Assembly (NCBI RefSeq): GCF_014472395.1
Contig: NZ_JACSZW010000004.1
Coordinates: 62,001-126,000, forward strand
Source of the DNA: Pedobacter sp. N36a
GTDB taxonomy: Bacteria > Bacteroidota > Bacteroidia > Sphingobacteriales > Sphingobacteriaceae
Direction: 5' to 3'
Length of the DNA stretch: 64,000 nt
Each line of letters begins with the position of its first letter. Position 1 is the stretch's first letter. Below, piece after piece: positions 25,020-36,251 of this stretch. The translations under genes were made by a program, and so were the position numbers. The notes below the pieces were generated by a model. It searched no databases and was not told the origin of the DNA. It saw only the letters and a program-made list of their open reading frames with translations.

Positions 25020-26336
25020 ATGTCATCAGTAGAGACAACTTATGTCCCTTATAAAGTTAAGGACATTTCACTGGCGGAATGGGGTCGTAAAGAAATTGGA
25101 TTAGCCGAAGCAGAAATGCCAGGACTAATGTCATTACGCGAAGAATTCGGTCCTTCGAAACCATTAAAAGGTGCACGCATCGCAGGATGCTTACACATGA
25201 CGATTCAAACTGCTGTTTTAATCGAAACATTGGTAGAACTTGGTGCAGAAGTGACCTGGTCATCATGTAATATCTTTTCTACACAAGATCACGCTGCTGC
25301 TGCAATTGCTGCTGCAGGAATTCAGGTTTATGCCTGGAAAGGTCTTAACGAACCAGATTTCGATTGGTGCATTGAGCAAACTTTACACTTCGGTCCAGAC
25401 CGTCAGCCATTAAACATGATCTTAGATGATGGTGGTGATTTAACCAACATGGTTTTCGATAGATTCCCTGAGCTGATCGCAGGCATCAAAGGTCTTTCTG
25501 AAGAAACAACTACAGGTGTTCACCGTTTATATGAACGCATGAAAAATGGTACTTTACATTTACCTGCGATCAATGTGAACGATTCAGTAACTAAATCTAA
25601 ATTCGACAATAAATACGGCTGCCGTGAGTCATTAGTTGATGCGATCCGTCGTGCAACTGACGTAATGATGGCTGGTAAAGTTGCTGTTGTTGCTGGTTAC
25701 GGTGATGTGGGTAAAGGTTCTGCGGAATCATTGAGCTCACAAGGTGTACGTGTAATTGTTTCTGAAATTGATCCGATCTGTGCATTACAAGCGGCAATGG
25801 AAGGTTATGAAGTGAAGAAATTCGCTACTGCTGTTAAAGAAGCTGATATTATTGTAACGACTACTGGTAACTGTGATATTGTTCGTGCAGAACATTTCAA
25901 AGTAATGAAAGACAAAGCAATCGTTTGTAACATTGGTCACTTTGACAATGAGATTGACGTAGCTTGGTTAAATACCAATTATGGTAATACTAAAGTGGAA
26001 ATCAAACCGCAGGTTGATAAATATACTATTGACGGTAAAGATATCATCCTATTGGCTGAAGGACGTTTGGTAAATTTAGGCTGTGCTACTGGCCACCCAA
26101 GTTTTGTAATGTCTAATTCTTTTACTAACCAGACTTTAGCGCAATTAGAATTGTGGACGAACACCGCTAATTACGAGAACAAAGTTTATGTGCTTCCTAA
26201 ATTCTTAGATGAGAAAGTAGCACGTTTACACTTAGCTAAAATCGGTGTAGAATTGGACGTTCTAGATCAGCACCAGGCAGATTATATTGGTGTTCCTGTA
26301 GAAGGTCCATTCAAACCTGAAGCTTACAGATACTAG
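25020..26336 (+). CDS. ahcY: Adenosylhomocysteinase
   Basis: A 438-residue NAD-dependent enzyme that splits S-adenosylhomocysteine to adenosine and homocysteine, clearing the product of methyltransferases. The NAD-binding motif [11 protein letters not shown] lies near residue 222. Other conserved stretches are [38 protein letters not shown] and the C-terminal FKPEAYRY, with the conserved Lys-Tyr-type ending. It is complete and of normal length. A separate promoter must lie in the upstream gap. No S-adenosylhomocysteine riboswitch was recognised there. Confidence 0.97.
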   Translation: MSSVETTYVPYKVKDISLAEWGRKEIGLAEAEMPGLMSLREEFGPSKPLKGARIAGCLHMTIQTAVLIETLVELGAEVTWSSCNIFSTQDHAAAAIAAAGIQVYAWKGLNEPDFDWCIEQTLHFGPDRQPLNMILDDGGDLTNMVFDRFPELIAGIKGLSEETTTGVHRLYERMKNGTLHLPAINVNDSVTKSKFDNKYGCRESLVDAIRRATDVMMAGKVAVVAGYGDVGKGSAESLSSQGVRVIVSEIDPICALQAAMEGYEVKKFATAVKEADIIVTTTGNCDIVRAEHFKVMKDKAIVCNIGHFDNEIDVAWLNTNYGNTKVEIKPQVDKYTIDGKDIILLAEGRLVNLGCATGHPSFVMSNSFTNQTLAQLELWTNTANYENKVYVLPKFLDEKVARLHLAKIGVELDVLDQHQADYIGVPVEGPFKPEAYRY

Positions 26337-26352
26337 GTAAGTAATTAAATAT

Positions 26353-26385
26353 AAAAGGGATGCTGTTCAGTCAGCATCCCTTTTT
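26353..26385. terminator. Terminator after ahcY
   Basis: AAAAGGGATGCTG and its complement CAGCATCCCTTTT form the stem around TTCAGT, followed by T-rich sequence. It also lies 22 bp beyond the end of the convergent MscS gene. Confidence 0.9.
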
Positions 26386-26406
26386 ATTATTGCAAATCCT
26401 CCAGGA

Positions 26407-28008
26407 TTAACTTTTTGAATCCGGTAATACCTGCTCCGCATCTGCCTCTGCTTTATTGGGCAAAGTACTTGCATTCCCATCTCTCATCGCCTGGTAATGT
26501 GGCGACATGATCTCTACTTCTGCTGCATCAAAAGCCTCATGAATATTTTTATGGAGCTCTGAATAAATCACCGCCATTATATCCGGCCTTGATACATACG
26601 CATTCAGCTGATAAGAAACATACCAATCGTCCAGACTGGTTTGTAGTACAAAGGGCTGTTTTTCTTTAATCACTCCCTCTGTAGCTAAGGCCGCACCGAT
26701 CAATAATTCATGAATTTTATTCCATGGAATATCATAACCTAAAGTCAGAGTTGTGTGTATAATCAAGCCATCTGCCACAGATAAACTCGTATAATTGACT
26801 GTATTACCATTCAGAATGGCGCTATTCGGAATGGTAATGATCTCATTTTTGATGGTTTTCAAACGGGTCACTAACAAAGACTTTTCCAATACCGAACCAG
26901 TAATATCTCCTATTTTCACTACATCTCCTACTTTAAAAGGACGCATATAAGTAATCACCATTCCCGCTACTCCATTACTAATCGCAGAAGAAGACCCAAA
27001 AGAAATCAACAGTCCTAAAAATACCGATACCCCTTTAAAGATTTCTGAATTGGAGCCTGGAATAGATGGCCAGATCACGACCAGCATAAAGGCGTTTAGC
27101 ACAAGCCGGATGATATTGTAGGTCGGTTTTGCCCAATCCGGATAAAAACCATTGATCTTTAACTTCTCCGATTCAATCTCTCCAGCTAAAAACCTAATCA
27201 ATTTTTTTACATAATGAAAAACAAAGAAAATCACCAGGATCGTAATCAGGTTAGGAATGAAATTGATCAGCGCTGAAAAGATATTTTTCAGCGGATTGAG
27301 TACAAAATTCATCAAATGATCACCCAAAGGTTTGGTCCATGGAAAAAGGCGGAATACCAATGGCAAGGTTAGGTATACTAGTAAAAACATCAGTAAAAAT
27401 TTAACCAGATGTAAGGCCTTATTGATCAATAACAGTTCATTTTTCCGGTTGATCAGCTCATAATCTTTGATTTTAAGCTTGCTCAGCTTTTGATGGAGTC
27501 TTTTGCTGATCCAGCCGCGGAAGCGATTGAAATACTTATTCAGGTAAAACAGACAGGCACCCAGTATGGAAAGTATCAAAATACCCAGAGCGGCACGTTT
27601 TAGCAGCTCCACTACATCGGTTTCCTTTTTATATGCCATCACATTATCCACGATGATCTGCTGATAAGTTTTGGCCAGCACATCGATATTCATCCGAACG
27701 GAATCCGCGTCCAGCTTAGATAAGCTCATCAAAATATCACCTTTATAGGCAATATCTACCACGAGCGAATCCTTCTGTACCTTCACCGAATCCGGCACAA
27801 ACAGCAGATCGTCTGCCAATTTAGCGACTTTATCTGAAGTTCTTTCCGCACGCTCTTTTGCCGGTAACGAACCTAACCTATTCTGAATATAAAACAGCGT
27901 GTCCTGGTGTGCAATTACAGGAAAACCTTTAGGATCTGCTTTGGTATCCTGTCCATGCACCAGGCTTTGAAAACTCAACAGGCATAGAAAAGTAAAAAGA
28001 AACTTCAT
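26407..28008 (-). CDS. Mechanosensitive ion channel, MscS family with extended N-terminus
   Basis: A 533-residue inner-membrane channel that opens under membrane tension in hypo-osmotic shock. A signal peptide (to about GQD, residue 22) precedes a periplasmic, helical region of about 110 residues. Four or five membrane helices follow, then the MscS pore helix and beta domain (GLLISFGSSSAISNGVAG and YMRPFKVGDVVKIGD, about residues 335-375). The C-terminal alpha/beta domain ends in a short acidic tail. The length exceeds that of E. coli MscS because of the N-terminal part. It is divergent from pdxJ across 70 bp. Confidence 0.92.
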   Translation of the reverse strand: MKFLFTFLCLLSFQSLVHGQDTKADPKGFPVIAHQDTLFYIQNRLGSLPAKERAERTSDKVAKLADDLLFVPDSVKVQKDSLVVDIAYKGDILMSLSKLDADSVRMNIDVLAKTYQQIIVDNVMAYKKETDVVELLKRAALGILILSILGACLFYLNKYFNRFRGWISKRLHQKLSKLKIKDYELINRKNELLLINKALHLVKFLLMFLLVYLTLPLVFRLFPWTKPLGDHLMNFVLNPLKNIFSALINFIPNLITILVIFFVFHYVKKLIRFLAGEIESEKLKINGFYPDWAKPTYNIIRLVLNAFMLVVIWPSIPGSNSEIFKGVSVFLGLLISFGSSSAISNGVAGMVITYMRPFKVGDVVKIGDITGSVLEKSLLVTRLKTIKNEIITIPNSAILNGNTVNYTSLSVADGLIIHTTLTLGYDIPWNKIHELLIGAALATEGVIKEKQPFVLQTSLDDWYVSYQLNAYVSRPDIMAVIYSELHKNIHEAFDAAEVEIMSPHYQAMRDGNASTLPNKAEADAEQVLPDSKS

Positions 28009-28078
28009 GGAGAATGGCTTAATAAATTAGGATCATTGCTTAGAACAAAATAAGGAAATAATCTGCTATTTTTACCTC

Positions 28079-28798
28079 ATGGCAAATTTATCTGTAAACA
28101 TCAATAAGATTGCGACTTTAAGAAACAGTCGCGGGGGAAATAATCCGGATTTAGTAAAGGTAGCGTTAGACTGTGAGCGCTTTGGAGCAGAGGGTATTAC
28201 GGTTCACCCGCGTCCAGACGAAAGACATATCCGTTACCAGGATGTATTCGATTTAAAAGCAGTCATTGCTACAGAATTTAACATTGAAGGCAATTGTAAA
28301 GAGCAGAAATTTGTAGACCTGGTTTTGGCCAATAAACCAGCTCAGGTTACTTTGGTACCAGATACAGAAGGACAAATCACTTCAAACCATGGATGGAATA
28401 CCATCAAACACCAGGATTACCTGAAGGAAATGGTGCAGCTATTTCAAACGGCAGGCATCCGCGTTTCGATCTTCGTAGATCCAGTAGAAGAAATGGTAAA
28501 AGCAGCCGCAGAAAGTGGTACTGATCGCATTGAATTGTACACCGAAGATTATGCCCGTCATTATCAGGAAAACCGAGAACAATCCATCAAACCTTATATC
28601 GCCGCTGCAAAAATAGCCAATGAACTGGGCCTAGGCATCAATGCCGGTCATGACCTGGACTTACAAAACCTGAAATATTTCGCAGCAAATATCCCGGGAT
28701 TACTGGAAGTCAGTATCGGACATGCCTTAATCAGCGATGCCCTATACCTTGGCCTGGAAAACACCATTCAAATGTACCTCCGTCAATTACAAAATTAA
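28079..28798 (+). CDS. pdxJ: Pyridoxine 5'-phosphate synthase
   Basis: A 239-residue TIM-barrel enzyme that condenses 1-deoxyxylulose 5-phosphate with 3-amino-2-oxopropyl phosphate in vitamin B6 synthesis. Typical motifs are NINKIATLRNSRGG at the N-terminus, ITVHPRPDERHI near residue 41, LVPDTEGQ and SIGHALI near the C-terminus (phosphate binding). It is complete. It is followed 12 bp later by a lipoprotein gene on the same strand. No functional link is obvious. Confidence 0.96.
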   Translation: MANLSVNINKIATLRNSRGGNNPDLVKVALDCERFGAEGITVHPRPDERHIRYQDVFDLKAVIATEFNIEGNCKEQKFVDLVLANKPAQVTLVPDTEGQITSNHGWNTIKHQDYLKEMVQLFQTAGIRVSIFVDPVEEMVKAAAESGTDRIELYTEDYARHYQENREQSIKPYIAAAKIANELGLGINAGHDLDLQNLKYFAANIPGLLEVSIGHALISDALYLGLENTIQMYLRQLQN

Positions 28799-28810
28799 CC
28801 TATCACACTT

Positions 28811-29383
28811 ATGAAAAACCTGAATTTACTGACCCTTTCCGCATTGTTTCTTTTGTTGATCGCAGGCTGTAAAGGCGCTGCTGAAAATTTAGATGAAAGC
28901 ACCGCAACCGATGTCATTGCCGGCTACCTTAAAGCCAACCCGGTTTATGAAGAGATAAAAATGGAGGTTGGAGAAATCAGGTTTAAAAGTAAAAATGATA
29001 AATTAGCATTAGAAAAATACAAGAGCCTTCAGGAAAAAGGCTGGGTAGTCCTTAACCTGCAGGATCAGAAAAAGAAGTTCTTGTCGAAAGATAGCGTTTT
29101 TATCTATAAAATTGTCTTAACAGACAAGAGCAAACCCTACATTTTGAAACAGACCGCTTCTCAGGCAAGCCTTCGTGCATTAGACTATGTGATGGATGTA
29201 GATAAACCAATCACAATGATCAAAGGGGATTCAAAAGTTGCACGTGTTACAGTATCCTTAAAAAAAGAGCCTAATGATTTTTCTATCTGGCTGAAAAACA
29301 AAGGCACAGCCAGTAACTATATCACTAAATCTTATAAATTAAAGTATAAAAAAGATAGCGGTTGGATACTCGTTGGAGAATAG
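28811..29383 (+). CDS. Putative lipoprotein of unknown function
   Basis: A 190-residue protein with a lipoprotein signal (MKNLNLLTLSALFLLLIAGC, lipidation at Cys20). The mature part is rich in Lys and short beta-like segments, with no motif that I recognise. It begins 12 bp after pdxJ, so the two are probably co-transcribed. It may sit in the outer membrane facing the periplasm. Function unknown. Confidence 0.8.
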   Translation: MKNLNLLTLSALFLLLIAGCKGAAENLDESTATDVIAGYLKANPVYEEIKMEVGEIRFKSKNDKLALEKYKSLQEKGWVVLNLQDQKKKFLSKDSVFIYKIVLTDKSKPYILKQTASQASLRALDYVMDVDKPITMIKGDSKVARVTVSLKKEPNDFSIWLKNKGTASNYITKSYKLKYKKDSGWILVGE

Positions 29384-29426
29384 CGATATATGATCAATTC
29401 CGCTTAGAGCTAAGTGTATTTTTTAT

Positions 29427-29434
29427 TACCTTTG
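29427..29434 (+). promoter_or_regulatory. Putative -7 box of gcvP
   Basis: TACCTTTG is a perfect TAnnTTTG match 24 bp before the ATG at 29459. It lies downstream of the alternative start at 29414, so the shorter protein is favoured. Confidence 0.55.
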
Positions 29435-29458
29435 CGGAACTTTTTATATATAGATTTC

Positions 29459-32338
29459 ATGAGCTTAAATATTCATTACAAAGAAGACTTTAAAGATCGT
29501 CACATTGCTCCTAATACAGAGGATACCAATGCCATGTTAGATACCCTTGGTTTGGGTTCTGTTGACGAATTAATTGAACAGACGGTTCCTCAATCGATCC
29601 GGTTAAAACAGCCATTAAACCTGCCAAAGGCGAAATCTGAAAAGGATTACCTGAGCAGCTTAAAGAAAACTGCTTCCTTAAATAAAGTATTTAAGTCTTA
29701 TATCGGTCAGGGATATTATGACACCACTACGCCAGGAGTAATCTTGCGTAACGTGATGGAAAATCCAGGATGGTATACTCAATATACACCTTACCAGGCA
29801 GAGATTGCACAAGGCCGTTTACAAGCCCTGTTAAATTTCCAGACTTTAGTAATTGACCTTACAGGAATGGAAATCGCAAATGCTTCTCTATTGGATGAAG
29901 GTACTGCTGCTGCTGAGGCGATGTTCATGCAATTCAGCTTGCGCAAAAACTCAAATGCGAAGAAATTTTTCGTTTCGGAATTGATCTTCCCACAAACTAT
30001 TGACATTTTAAAAACCCGTGCCAATCCTTTTGGAATTGAGTTAGTGATCGGTGATCACCAAACGGTTGAGCTGAACGAAGAATTTTTCGGTGCAGTGATT
30101 CAATACCCAGCTGGTAATGGCGAGGTTTTCGACTATACTGGTTTCGCTAAAACTGCTCATGGTGTAAATGTAAAAGTGACCGTAATTGCGGATCTTTTAA
30201 GCTTAACATTATTGACGCCTCCAGGTGAATGGGGTGCTGATGTAGTGGTAGGTACAACACAGCGTTTTGGAGTACCAATGGGCTTCGGTGGCCCACATGC
30301 TGCTTATTTCGCCACTAAAGATGAGTACAAACGCTCTATTCCAGGCCGTATCATCGGGGTAACGATCGACAGCAACAACAACTACGCCTTACGTATGGCT
30401 TTGCAAACCAGGGAACAGCATATCCGTAGAGATAAAGCAACTTCCAATATCTGTACTGCACAAGCATTATTAGCGATTATGGCGAGTTTCTACGCAGTTT
30501 ATCACGGTCCAAAAGGATTAAAACTGATTGCAGAACGCACACATGGCTTGACGGTAACTTTAGCTGAATCATTAGAAAAAGCAGGTTATACACAATTGAA
30601 TAAATCTTACTTCGATACCATCCAGTTAGACTTAGGCAACCTTGTTGATTCTATCCACAGAGAATGTGTAGACAATGAGATCAACTTAAACTACAATGGT
30701 AGCGTAGTGACCATCTCTTTAGATGAGACTACAGACCTGGAAGATGTGAAGTTATTAGTGAAAATCTTCGCTAAAGTAAAAGGTATCGCTGCGGATAGCG
30801 TTGAAATGTCTGAAGAAAATCCGGCAACAGTAATTCCAGCTGCTTTGCAACGTACTTCTACTTACTTAACGCATCCACTATTTAACTCGCACCATTCAGA
30901 GCATGAAATGCTGCGCTACATTAAATCATTAGAGGCAAAAGACCTTTCTCTTTGTCACTCGATGATCGCTTTAGGTTCATGTACAATGAAACTAAATGCA
31001 ACCACAGAAATGATTCCGGTAACCTGGCCAGAATTCGGTAGAATCCACCCATTTGCTCCGGCAGATCAGGTTGCGGGTTACTATACTGTTTTCAATGAGC
31101 TAGATAAATGGTTGAGCGAAATCACTGGATTTGCAGCAATGAGCTTACAGCCAAACTCTGGTGCTCAAGGTGAATATGCAGGTTTAATGGTGATCCGAGC
31201 TTACCACCAGGATCGTGGTGACCATCACCGTAACGTAGCTTTAATTCCTTCTTCTGCACATGGAACCAACCCGGCTTCTGCAGCAATGGCTGGAATGAAA
31301 ATCATCATCGTTAAATCTCTGGAGAACGGAAACATTGACGTTGCCGATTTAAAAATCAAAGCAGAAGAGCACAAAGAAAACCTTTCTTGTTTAATGGTAA
31401 CTTATCCATCTACACATGGTGTATTTGAGGAAAGCATCATTGACATCTGTAACATCATCCATGAAAATGGCGGACAAGTTTACATGGATGGCGCAAACAT
31501 GAATGCTCAGGTAGGATTGACCAGCCCAGGTAATATCGGTGCTGACGTTTGTCACCTTAACTTACATAAAACTTTCTGTATCCCTCACGGTGGTGGTGGT
31601 CCTGGTATGGGTCCAATTGGTGTGGCTAAACACCTGGTTCCTTACCTTCCAGCTCATGCGGTAGTCGACATCAACAAAGAAAAATCTATCCCTGCAGTAG
31701 CTTCAGCTCCATGGGGTTCCGCTTCGATCTTAGTGATCTCTCATGCATACATCGCAATGATGGGTGGAGACGGATTAATGAATGCAACGAAAAATGCCAT
31801 TCTTAACGCCAACTATATGAAGGCGCGTTTAGAAACACATTACCCAGTATTGTACTCTGGTGCAAATGGTCGTTGTGCACACGAAATGATCCTGGATTGT
31901 AGAGGCTTCAAAAACTTCGGCATTGAAGTAGTTGACCTTGCAAAACGTTTAATGGATTATGGTTTCCATGCCCCAACAGTATCTTTCCCAGTAGCAGGAA
32001 CGCTGATGGTAGAGCCAACTGAAAGTGAGCCGAAACATGAGTTAGACAGATTCTGCGATGCTTTAATTGCGATAAGAAAAGAAGTAACTGCAGTAGAAAA
32101 TGGTCAATTAGACAAAACTGATAACCCATTAAAAAATGCACCTCACACCGCTTCTGTTGTAACAGCTGATGAATGGATCCATGGCTACAGCAGACAGACG
32201 GCTGCTTTCCCACTTCCATATGTTGCGGCTTTCAAATTCTGGCCTTCCGTAGGCAGAGTAAACGATTCCTTTGGCGATAGGTCATTGGTTTGCGCTTGCC
32301 CTCCGATTGAAAGCTATATGGAAGAAGAAACTGTTTAA
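29459..32338 (+). CDS. gcvP: Glycine dehydrogenase (decarboxylating), P-protein
   Basis: A 959-residue single-chain P-protein of the glycine cleavage system. It decarboxylates glycine with pyridoxal phosphate and passes the aminomethyl group to H-protein lipoyl. The two halves (about 1-450 and 460-959) are homologous. The PLP lysine is in HLNLHKTFC near residue 704, followed by the glycine loop [13 protein letters not shown]. The start at 29459 gives the usual N-terminus (FKDRHIAPN). The other subunits (gcvT, gcvH) are not in the window. Bacterial P-proteins of this length are normal. Confidence 0.97.
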   Translation: MSLNIHYKEDFKDRHIAPNTEDTNAMLDTLGLGSVDELIEQTVPQSIRLKQPLNLPKAKSEKDYLSSLKKTASLNKVFKSYIGQGYYDTTTPGVILRNVMENPGWYTQYTPYQAEIAQGRLQALLNFQTLVIDLTGMEIANASLLDEGTAAAEAMFMQFSLRKNSNAKKFFVSELIFPQTIDILKTRANPFGIELVIGDHQTVELNEEFFGAVIQYPAGNGEVFDYTGFAKTAHGVNVKVTVIADLLSLTLLTPPGEWGADVVVGTTQRFGVPMGFGGPHAAYFATKDEYKRSIPGRIIGVTIDSNNNYALRMALQTREQHIRRDKATSNICTAQALLAIMASFYAVYHGPKGLKLIAERTHGLTVTLAESLEKAGYTQLNKSYFDTIQLDLGNLVDSIHRECVDNEINLNYNGSVVTISLDETTDLEDVKLLVKIFAKVKGIAADSVEMSEENPATVIPAALQRTSTYLTHPLFNSHHSEHEMLRYIKSLEAKDLSLCHSMIALGSCTMKLNATTEMIPVTWPEFGRIHPFAPADQVAGYYTVFNELDKWLSEITGFAAMSLQPNSGAQGEYAGLMVIRAYHQDRGDHHRNVALIPSSAHGTNPASAAMAGMKIIIVKSLENGNIDVADLKIKAEEHKENLSCLMVTYPSTHGVFEESIIDICNIIHENGGQVYMDGANMNAQVGLTSPGNIGADVCHLNLHKTFCIPHGGGGPGMGPIGVAKHLVPYLPAHAVVDINKEKSIPAVASAPWGSASILVISHAYIAMMGGDGLMNATKNAILNANYMKARLETHYPVLYSGANGRCAHEMILDCRGFKNFGIEVVDLAKRLMDYGFHAPTVSFPVAGTLMVEPTESEPKHELDRFCDALIAIRKEVTAVENGQLDKTDNPLKNAPHTASVVTADEWIHGYSRQTAAFPLPYVAAFKFWPSVGRVNDSFGDRSLVCACPPIESYMEEETV

Positions 32339-32433
32339 AAATTTATAGGTCTGGTTAAACCTTTTAATATATTTAAGTCATAAATGTATTAAAAGGTCTA
32401 AACCGGCCTGTAACTCAACCATTAAACAAAGAC

Positions 32434-33024
32434 ATGAAACTAAAATTAACCTCATTAGCACTACTTTTAGTAGTGATGACTACTTCTGCATTCATTGCAC
32501 CAGTGTTCAAAGCAGACACCTATAAAGTAGACGCTTCGAAATCTTCGATCACCTGGATTGGAAAAAAACTGACTGGCGGTCACAATGGCACGATCAATTT
32601 ACAATCGGGTGCTTTATCCTTCAATGGAAAAAAGTTAACTGCTGGCAACTTTGTATTGGACATGAACAGCATCAAGGATGCCGATAATAGTGCCAATTTA
32701 GAAAAACATTTGAAGGATGCAGATTTCTTTGGTGCAGACAAGTATCCGACCTCTACATTTGTGATCAAAAATGTAACAGGAAATGGTCAATCAGTAACTG
32801 TAAATGGAGACTTAACCATCAAAGGCATTACGAAACCAATTAGTTTCCCTGCTACTTTAGCCTGGAATGCTGACGGATCAGTGACTGCAACTGCTGAAAA
32901 AATCATTGTAGACAGAACTAAATATGACATCAAATTCAGATCAAAAACTATTTTCCCGGAAATTGGAAACAAAATGATCAATGATGAATTTGAGCTTTCG
33001 GTTAAATTAGTAGCAAAAAAATAA
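32434..33024 (+). CDS. YceI-family periplasmic lipid-binding protein
   Basis: A 196-residue secreted protein with a signal peptide (about 1-22) and a single YceI lipocalin-like barrel. Recognisable elements are YKVDASKSSITWIGKKLTGG at the start of the barrel, KHLKDADFFGADKYPTSTF and LTIKGITKPISFP. The family binds isoprenoid quinones or similar lipids in its cavity. The ligand here is unknown. It is monocistronic and closed by a strong terminator. Confidence 0.92.
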   Translation: MKLKLTSLALLLVVMTTSAFIAPVFKADTYKVDASKSSITWIGKKLTGGHNGTINLQSGALSFNGKKLTAGNFVLDMNSIKDADNSANLEKHLKDADFFGADKYPTSTFVIKNVTGNGQSVTVNGDLTIKGITKPISFPATLAWNADGSVTATAEKIIVDRTKYDIKFRSKTIFPEIGNKMINDEFELSVKLVAKK

Positions 33025-33039
33025 TTATATTTATTTCAT

Positions 33040-33076
33040 AAAAAAAAGGCCATTATAGTATAGTGGCCTTTTTTTT
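33040..33076 (+). terminator. Terminator after the YceI gene
   Basis: An A-rich stem with GGCCA and TGGCC cores, in which AAAAAAAAGGCCA pairs with TGGCCTTTTTTTT. It begins about 16 bp after the stop codon. Confidence 0.88.
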
Positions 33077-33167
33077 GTAACATAACAGATACCACTTCTA
33101 CCATAGCTACATATTTCATAACTTTATATATTACACACAACAATTTTACAGTTACCCTTTGAAATCT

Positions 33168-33584
33168 ATGATGACCTCAAAAATTAAGCTACTTGTTATT
33201 GATGATGACGACATTAACATCTTCATTATAAAAAAAATAGTAGAAAAAACGGGGTACAACGTAGAAATGATCGCCAAAACAAATGGACAAATGGCGATTG
33301 ATTATATCACCATGACGCTTTCGTTACAGGAATCATTGCCGCATCTCGTCCTAATTGACATTAATATGCCTGTACTGAATGGATGGGAATTTCTGGATGC
33401 TTATGGAACGTTAAATGTCGACAAAGGAATAGACATGTATATGCTCTCTTCTTCCGTCTATGAGAATGACATTGAGAAGGCAAAGACTTATCAGACTGTA
33501 AAAGGGTTTATCTCTAAACCCCTTTCTATTGAACGCCTGACAGAGTTATTTAAAATCATCGTCCAAGAGTCTAATGAATCTTAA
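33168..33584 (+). CDS. Single-domain response regulator (receiver only)
   Basis: A 138-residue CheY-like receiver. The acidic pocket is DDDD near residues 12-15, the phospho-acceptor Asp is in LIDINMPVLNGWEF (near 60), and the conserved Lys is in FISKPLS (near 115). There is no output domain. Proteins of this type usually relay phosphate from hybrid kinases. No kinase gene lies nearby. Two neighbouring ATGs (33168 and 33171) are possible starts. The end overlaps the convergent metallo-hydrolase gene by 14 bp. Confidence 0.9.
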   Translation: MMTSKIKLLVIDDDDINIFIIKKIVEKTGYNVEMIAKTNGQMAIDYITMTLSLQESLPHLVLIDINMPVLNGWEFLDAYGTLNVDKGIDMYMLSSSVYENDIEKAKTYQTVKGFISKPLSIERLTELFKIIVQESNES

Positions 33585-34335
33585 ACTGCCCATCTGTTAA
33601 AGTCACGAAACCTAAGGCCCGGGATTTGCCATGGTAAAATAAACAGTTCCAGTTTTCTGCAGCTGCTTTCTCCCCGAAAATTTCCCGAAGTTCCATTGCT
33701 TTTCTGCCATCAAAGTCATATTTGGCAATGAACTTCCTGAGTAACTCTTCCGGATCAGGCAAAACATCACCCCCAAAAAAAACTTTATCCGTTCCGTCAT
33801 CCAGTAAAAAGGTCTGATGAAAAGGGGTATGTGCACCCGTTAATTCGTAACTAATCTCCGCTGTAAATTGTCCGGATCCCTCAATAAATACCAATTGTGC
33901 ATTGCGCTGCAGGAATTCAAAAATTTCGGTATGGTAAGAAGAAGAAGGATTGGTAAAAGCACCCTCCCATTCTCCACGCTGAATCACATATACTGCGTTC
34001 GGAAAACTCAGCTCCATCTTGTCGCCAACATGATGAATCATCCCGCCTGAATGGTCGAAATGTAGATGAGACATCAATACCAAAGTTACATCTTCCGGAT
34101 TAAAACCCGCTTTTTTAATGTTTTCATGCAAAATCAATTGCCCATTTTCATTGCTATAGCCCAATCCGGTATCCAGCAAAATCAACTGATCTTCCATTTT
34201 TACTAAAAATGGCTGTACATTGATAAACAAAGAAGCCGGACGGTCTTTTGGCTGATCCACAGCAGGGTTAAATGGCAGAAATTTTTTAGTGGCATCTACA
34301 GAATAGGTGCCTTCGAACAAAGTGAATACTTGCAA
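33571..34335 (-). CDS. MBL-fold metallo-hydrolase
   Basis: A 254-residue metallo-beta-lactamase-fold hydrolase. The zinc motif HLHFDHSGG (HxHxDH) is near residue 90. ELTGAHTPFHQ supplies the next His, DVLPDPEEL the bridging Asp region, and LFYHGK the last His. It lacks a signal peptide and so is cytoplasmic. Related proteins include lactonases and glyoxalase-II-like enzymes. The substrate is unknown. It converges on the response regulator gene. Confidence 0.9.
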   Translation of the reverse strand: MQVFTLFEGTYSVDATKKFLPFNPAVDQPKDRPASLFINVQPFLVKMEDQLILLDTGLGYSNENGQLILHENIKKAGFNPEDVTLVLMSHLHFDHSGGMIHHVGDKMELSFPNAVYVIQRGEWEGAFTNPSSSYHTEIFEFLQRNAQLVFIEGSGQFTAEISYELTGAHTPFHQTFLLDDGTDKVFFGGDVLPDPEELLRKFIAKYDFDGRKAMELREIFGEKAAAENWNCLFYHGKSRALGFVTLTDGQFKIH

Positions 34336-34509
34336 TGGCGTAGTTATTTTAAGAAGAAATAATTAAATGATATATTTACGATTCATTGCAAAGATAGGGA
34401 ACCTGGCTGAAATCCGTTTCATACCAGCGTCAAAACCAATAGCGCTTGGCGCAATTCATAAATCTTCTTTGCAGGAATCGATAATTCGAAAAAAACACGA
34501 GAGACAGTA

Positions 34510-36210
34510 ATGGAAAAAATATGGGTGCAGGCAGTAAATGATGATTTTGAAACCATAGACACACTTGCACAGCAACTAAATATAGATCAGAGTTTGGCCG
34601 AAGTTTTAGTACAAAGAGGCATCGCTTCTTTTGATGCTGCAAAGGATTATTTCCGGCCGGATATGACCAAATTACATGATCCTTTCCTAATGAAAGACAT
34701 GGACAAGGCCATCAGCAGGATCGACCTTGCCCTAAGCAATCAAGAGAAAATCATGATTTATGGCGATTATGACGTCGATGGCACCACTTCTGTAGCGTTG
34801 ACCTACAGCTTCTTCAGCCAGTTTACAGGAAATATTGAATATTACATTCCCGACCGCCATAAGGAAGGCTATGGAATCTCCACACAGGGTATTGATTATG
34901 CGAAACAGCAGGGAATTACCCTGATCATCGCCCTGGATTGCGGGATTAAATCTGTAGATAAAATCGATTATGCCAATAGCTTAGGCGTAGATTTTATCAT
35001 TTGTGACCACCATTTACCGGGTGATGAATTACCCGCAGCCATCGCCGTTTTAGACCCTAAACGTCTGGATTGTCCCTACCCATTTAAAGAACTTGCCGGC
35101 TGCGGTATTGGTTTTAAACTGGCACAGGCTTATAGTATCCAGCACCAATTGCCGAAAGCAGGTTATGAACAATACCTGGATCTGGTGATGGTGAGCATCG
35201 GTGCAGACATCGTTCCTATTGAAGATGAAAACCGGATATTGGCTTATCATGGCCTGGTTAAATTGAATACCAATCCTTCCATGGGATTGCGGGCATTGAT
35301 GAAAATCTCCGGAAAAAATAAAGATTATACCTTGACTGACGTGATATTTTCTCTGGCACCAAGAATTAATGCTGCCGGCAGAATGGACCATGCCAACCAA
35401 GCCGTAAAAATGCTGCTTTGCAAAGAAGACGATCTGGCACTGGAACAAAGTGAATTTATCAACCTTCAAAATACAGATCGTAAAACAACCGACCATACGA
35501 TTACTACTGAAGCACTCGCAAGAATTGCCGACTGTGATATTTTAATTCATAAAAAAACCACAGTAATTTTCCATGAAAGCTGGAACAAAGGGGTGATTGG
35601 GATTGTGGCCTCGCGCCTGACGGAAAAATATTTCCGCCCAACCATCGTTCTTACTTTATCGAATGGTCTATTGACCGGATCGGCAAGGTCCGTACCGGGA
35701 TTCGACCTTTATGAAGCCTTATTGGGATGTCAGGATTTACTGATTCAATTTGGCGGACATAAGTTTGCGGCGGGCCTCACAATGAGGCCGGAAAATATTG
35801 ATGCTTTTGCCGATCGATTTGAACAAATTGTATCTTCCAGCATTACTGAAGATATGCTGTCGCCGAAAATCAAGATTGATACTGAACTTCAGTTTACACA
35901 AATTGATGGTAAGTTTCAACGCATTATTTCACAAATGGCCCCCTTCGGACCACACAATCCAGCGCCTGTTTTTGTGAGCCATGGACTGAGTTTGGCGGCA
36001 AAGCCACAGGTTGTTGCGACAAAACATTTAAAATTGAGTATAAAACAACAAAATTCAGTTATTTTTGAAAGCATCGGATTTGGACTGGCAGAATACGAAG
36101 GCCTGTTGCAATCAAACAAACCTTTTTCTATTTGTTATACTATTGAAGAAAACATTTGGAGAGACCAGCGACGTTTGCAGTTAAATATCAAAGGAATAAA
36201 AATTAATTAG
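34510..36210 (+). CDS. recJ: Single-stranded-DNA exonuclease RecJ
   Basis: A 566-residue 5'-3' nuclease used in mismatch repair and recombination. The DHH-family motifs are visible: YGDYDVDGTTS (motif I, near 77), LDCGIKS (motif II), CDHHLPGDE (motif III, the DHH, near 158) and the DHHA1 domain with FGGHKFAAGLT (near 415-425). A C-terminal OB-fold domain follows. It starts a plus-strand series recJ-lptB-GH3 with short gaps. Confidence 0.96.
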   Translation: MEKIWVQAVNDDFETIDTLAQQLNIDQSLAEVLVQRGIASFDAAKDYFRPDMTKLHDPFLMKDMDKAISRIDLALSNQEKIMIYGDYDVDGTTSVALTYSFFSQFTGNIEYYIPDRHKEGYGISTQGIDYAKQQGITLIIALDCGIKSVDKIDYANSLGVDFIICDHHLPGDELPAAIAVLDPKRLDCPYPFKELAGCGIGFKLAQAYSIQHQLPKAGYEQYLDLVMVSIGADIVPIEDENRILAYHGLVKLNTNPSMGLRALMKISGKNKDYTLTDVIFSLAPRINAAGRMDHANQAVKMLLCKEDDLALEQSEFINLQNTDRKTTDHTITTEALARIADCDILIHKKTTVIFHESWNKGVIGIVASRLTEKYFRPTIVLTLSNGLLTGSARSVPGFDLYEALLGCQDLLIQFGGHKFAAGLTMRPENIDAFADRFEQIVSSSITEDMLSPKIKIDTELQFTQIDGKFQRIISQMAPFGPHNPAPVFVSHGLSLAAKPQVVATKHLKLSIKQQNSVIFESIGFGLAEYEGLLQSNKPFSICYTIEENIWRDQRRLQLNIKGIKIN

Positions 36211-36251
36211 CGATCATTCGTACCATATAAACATTTGAGATTAAGATATAA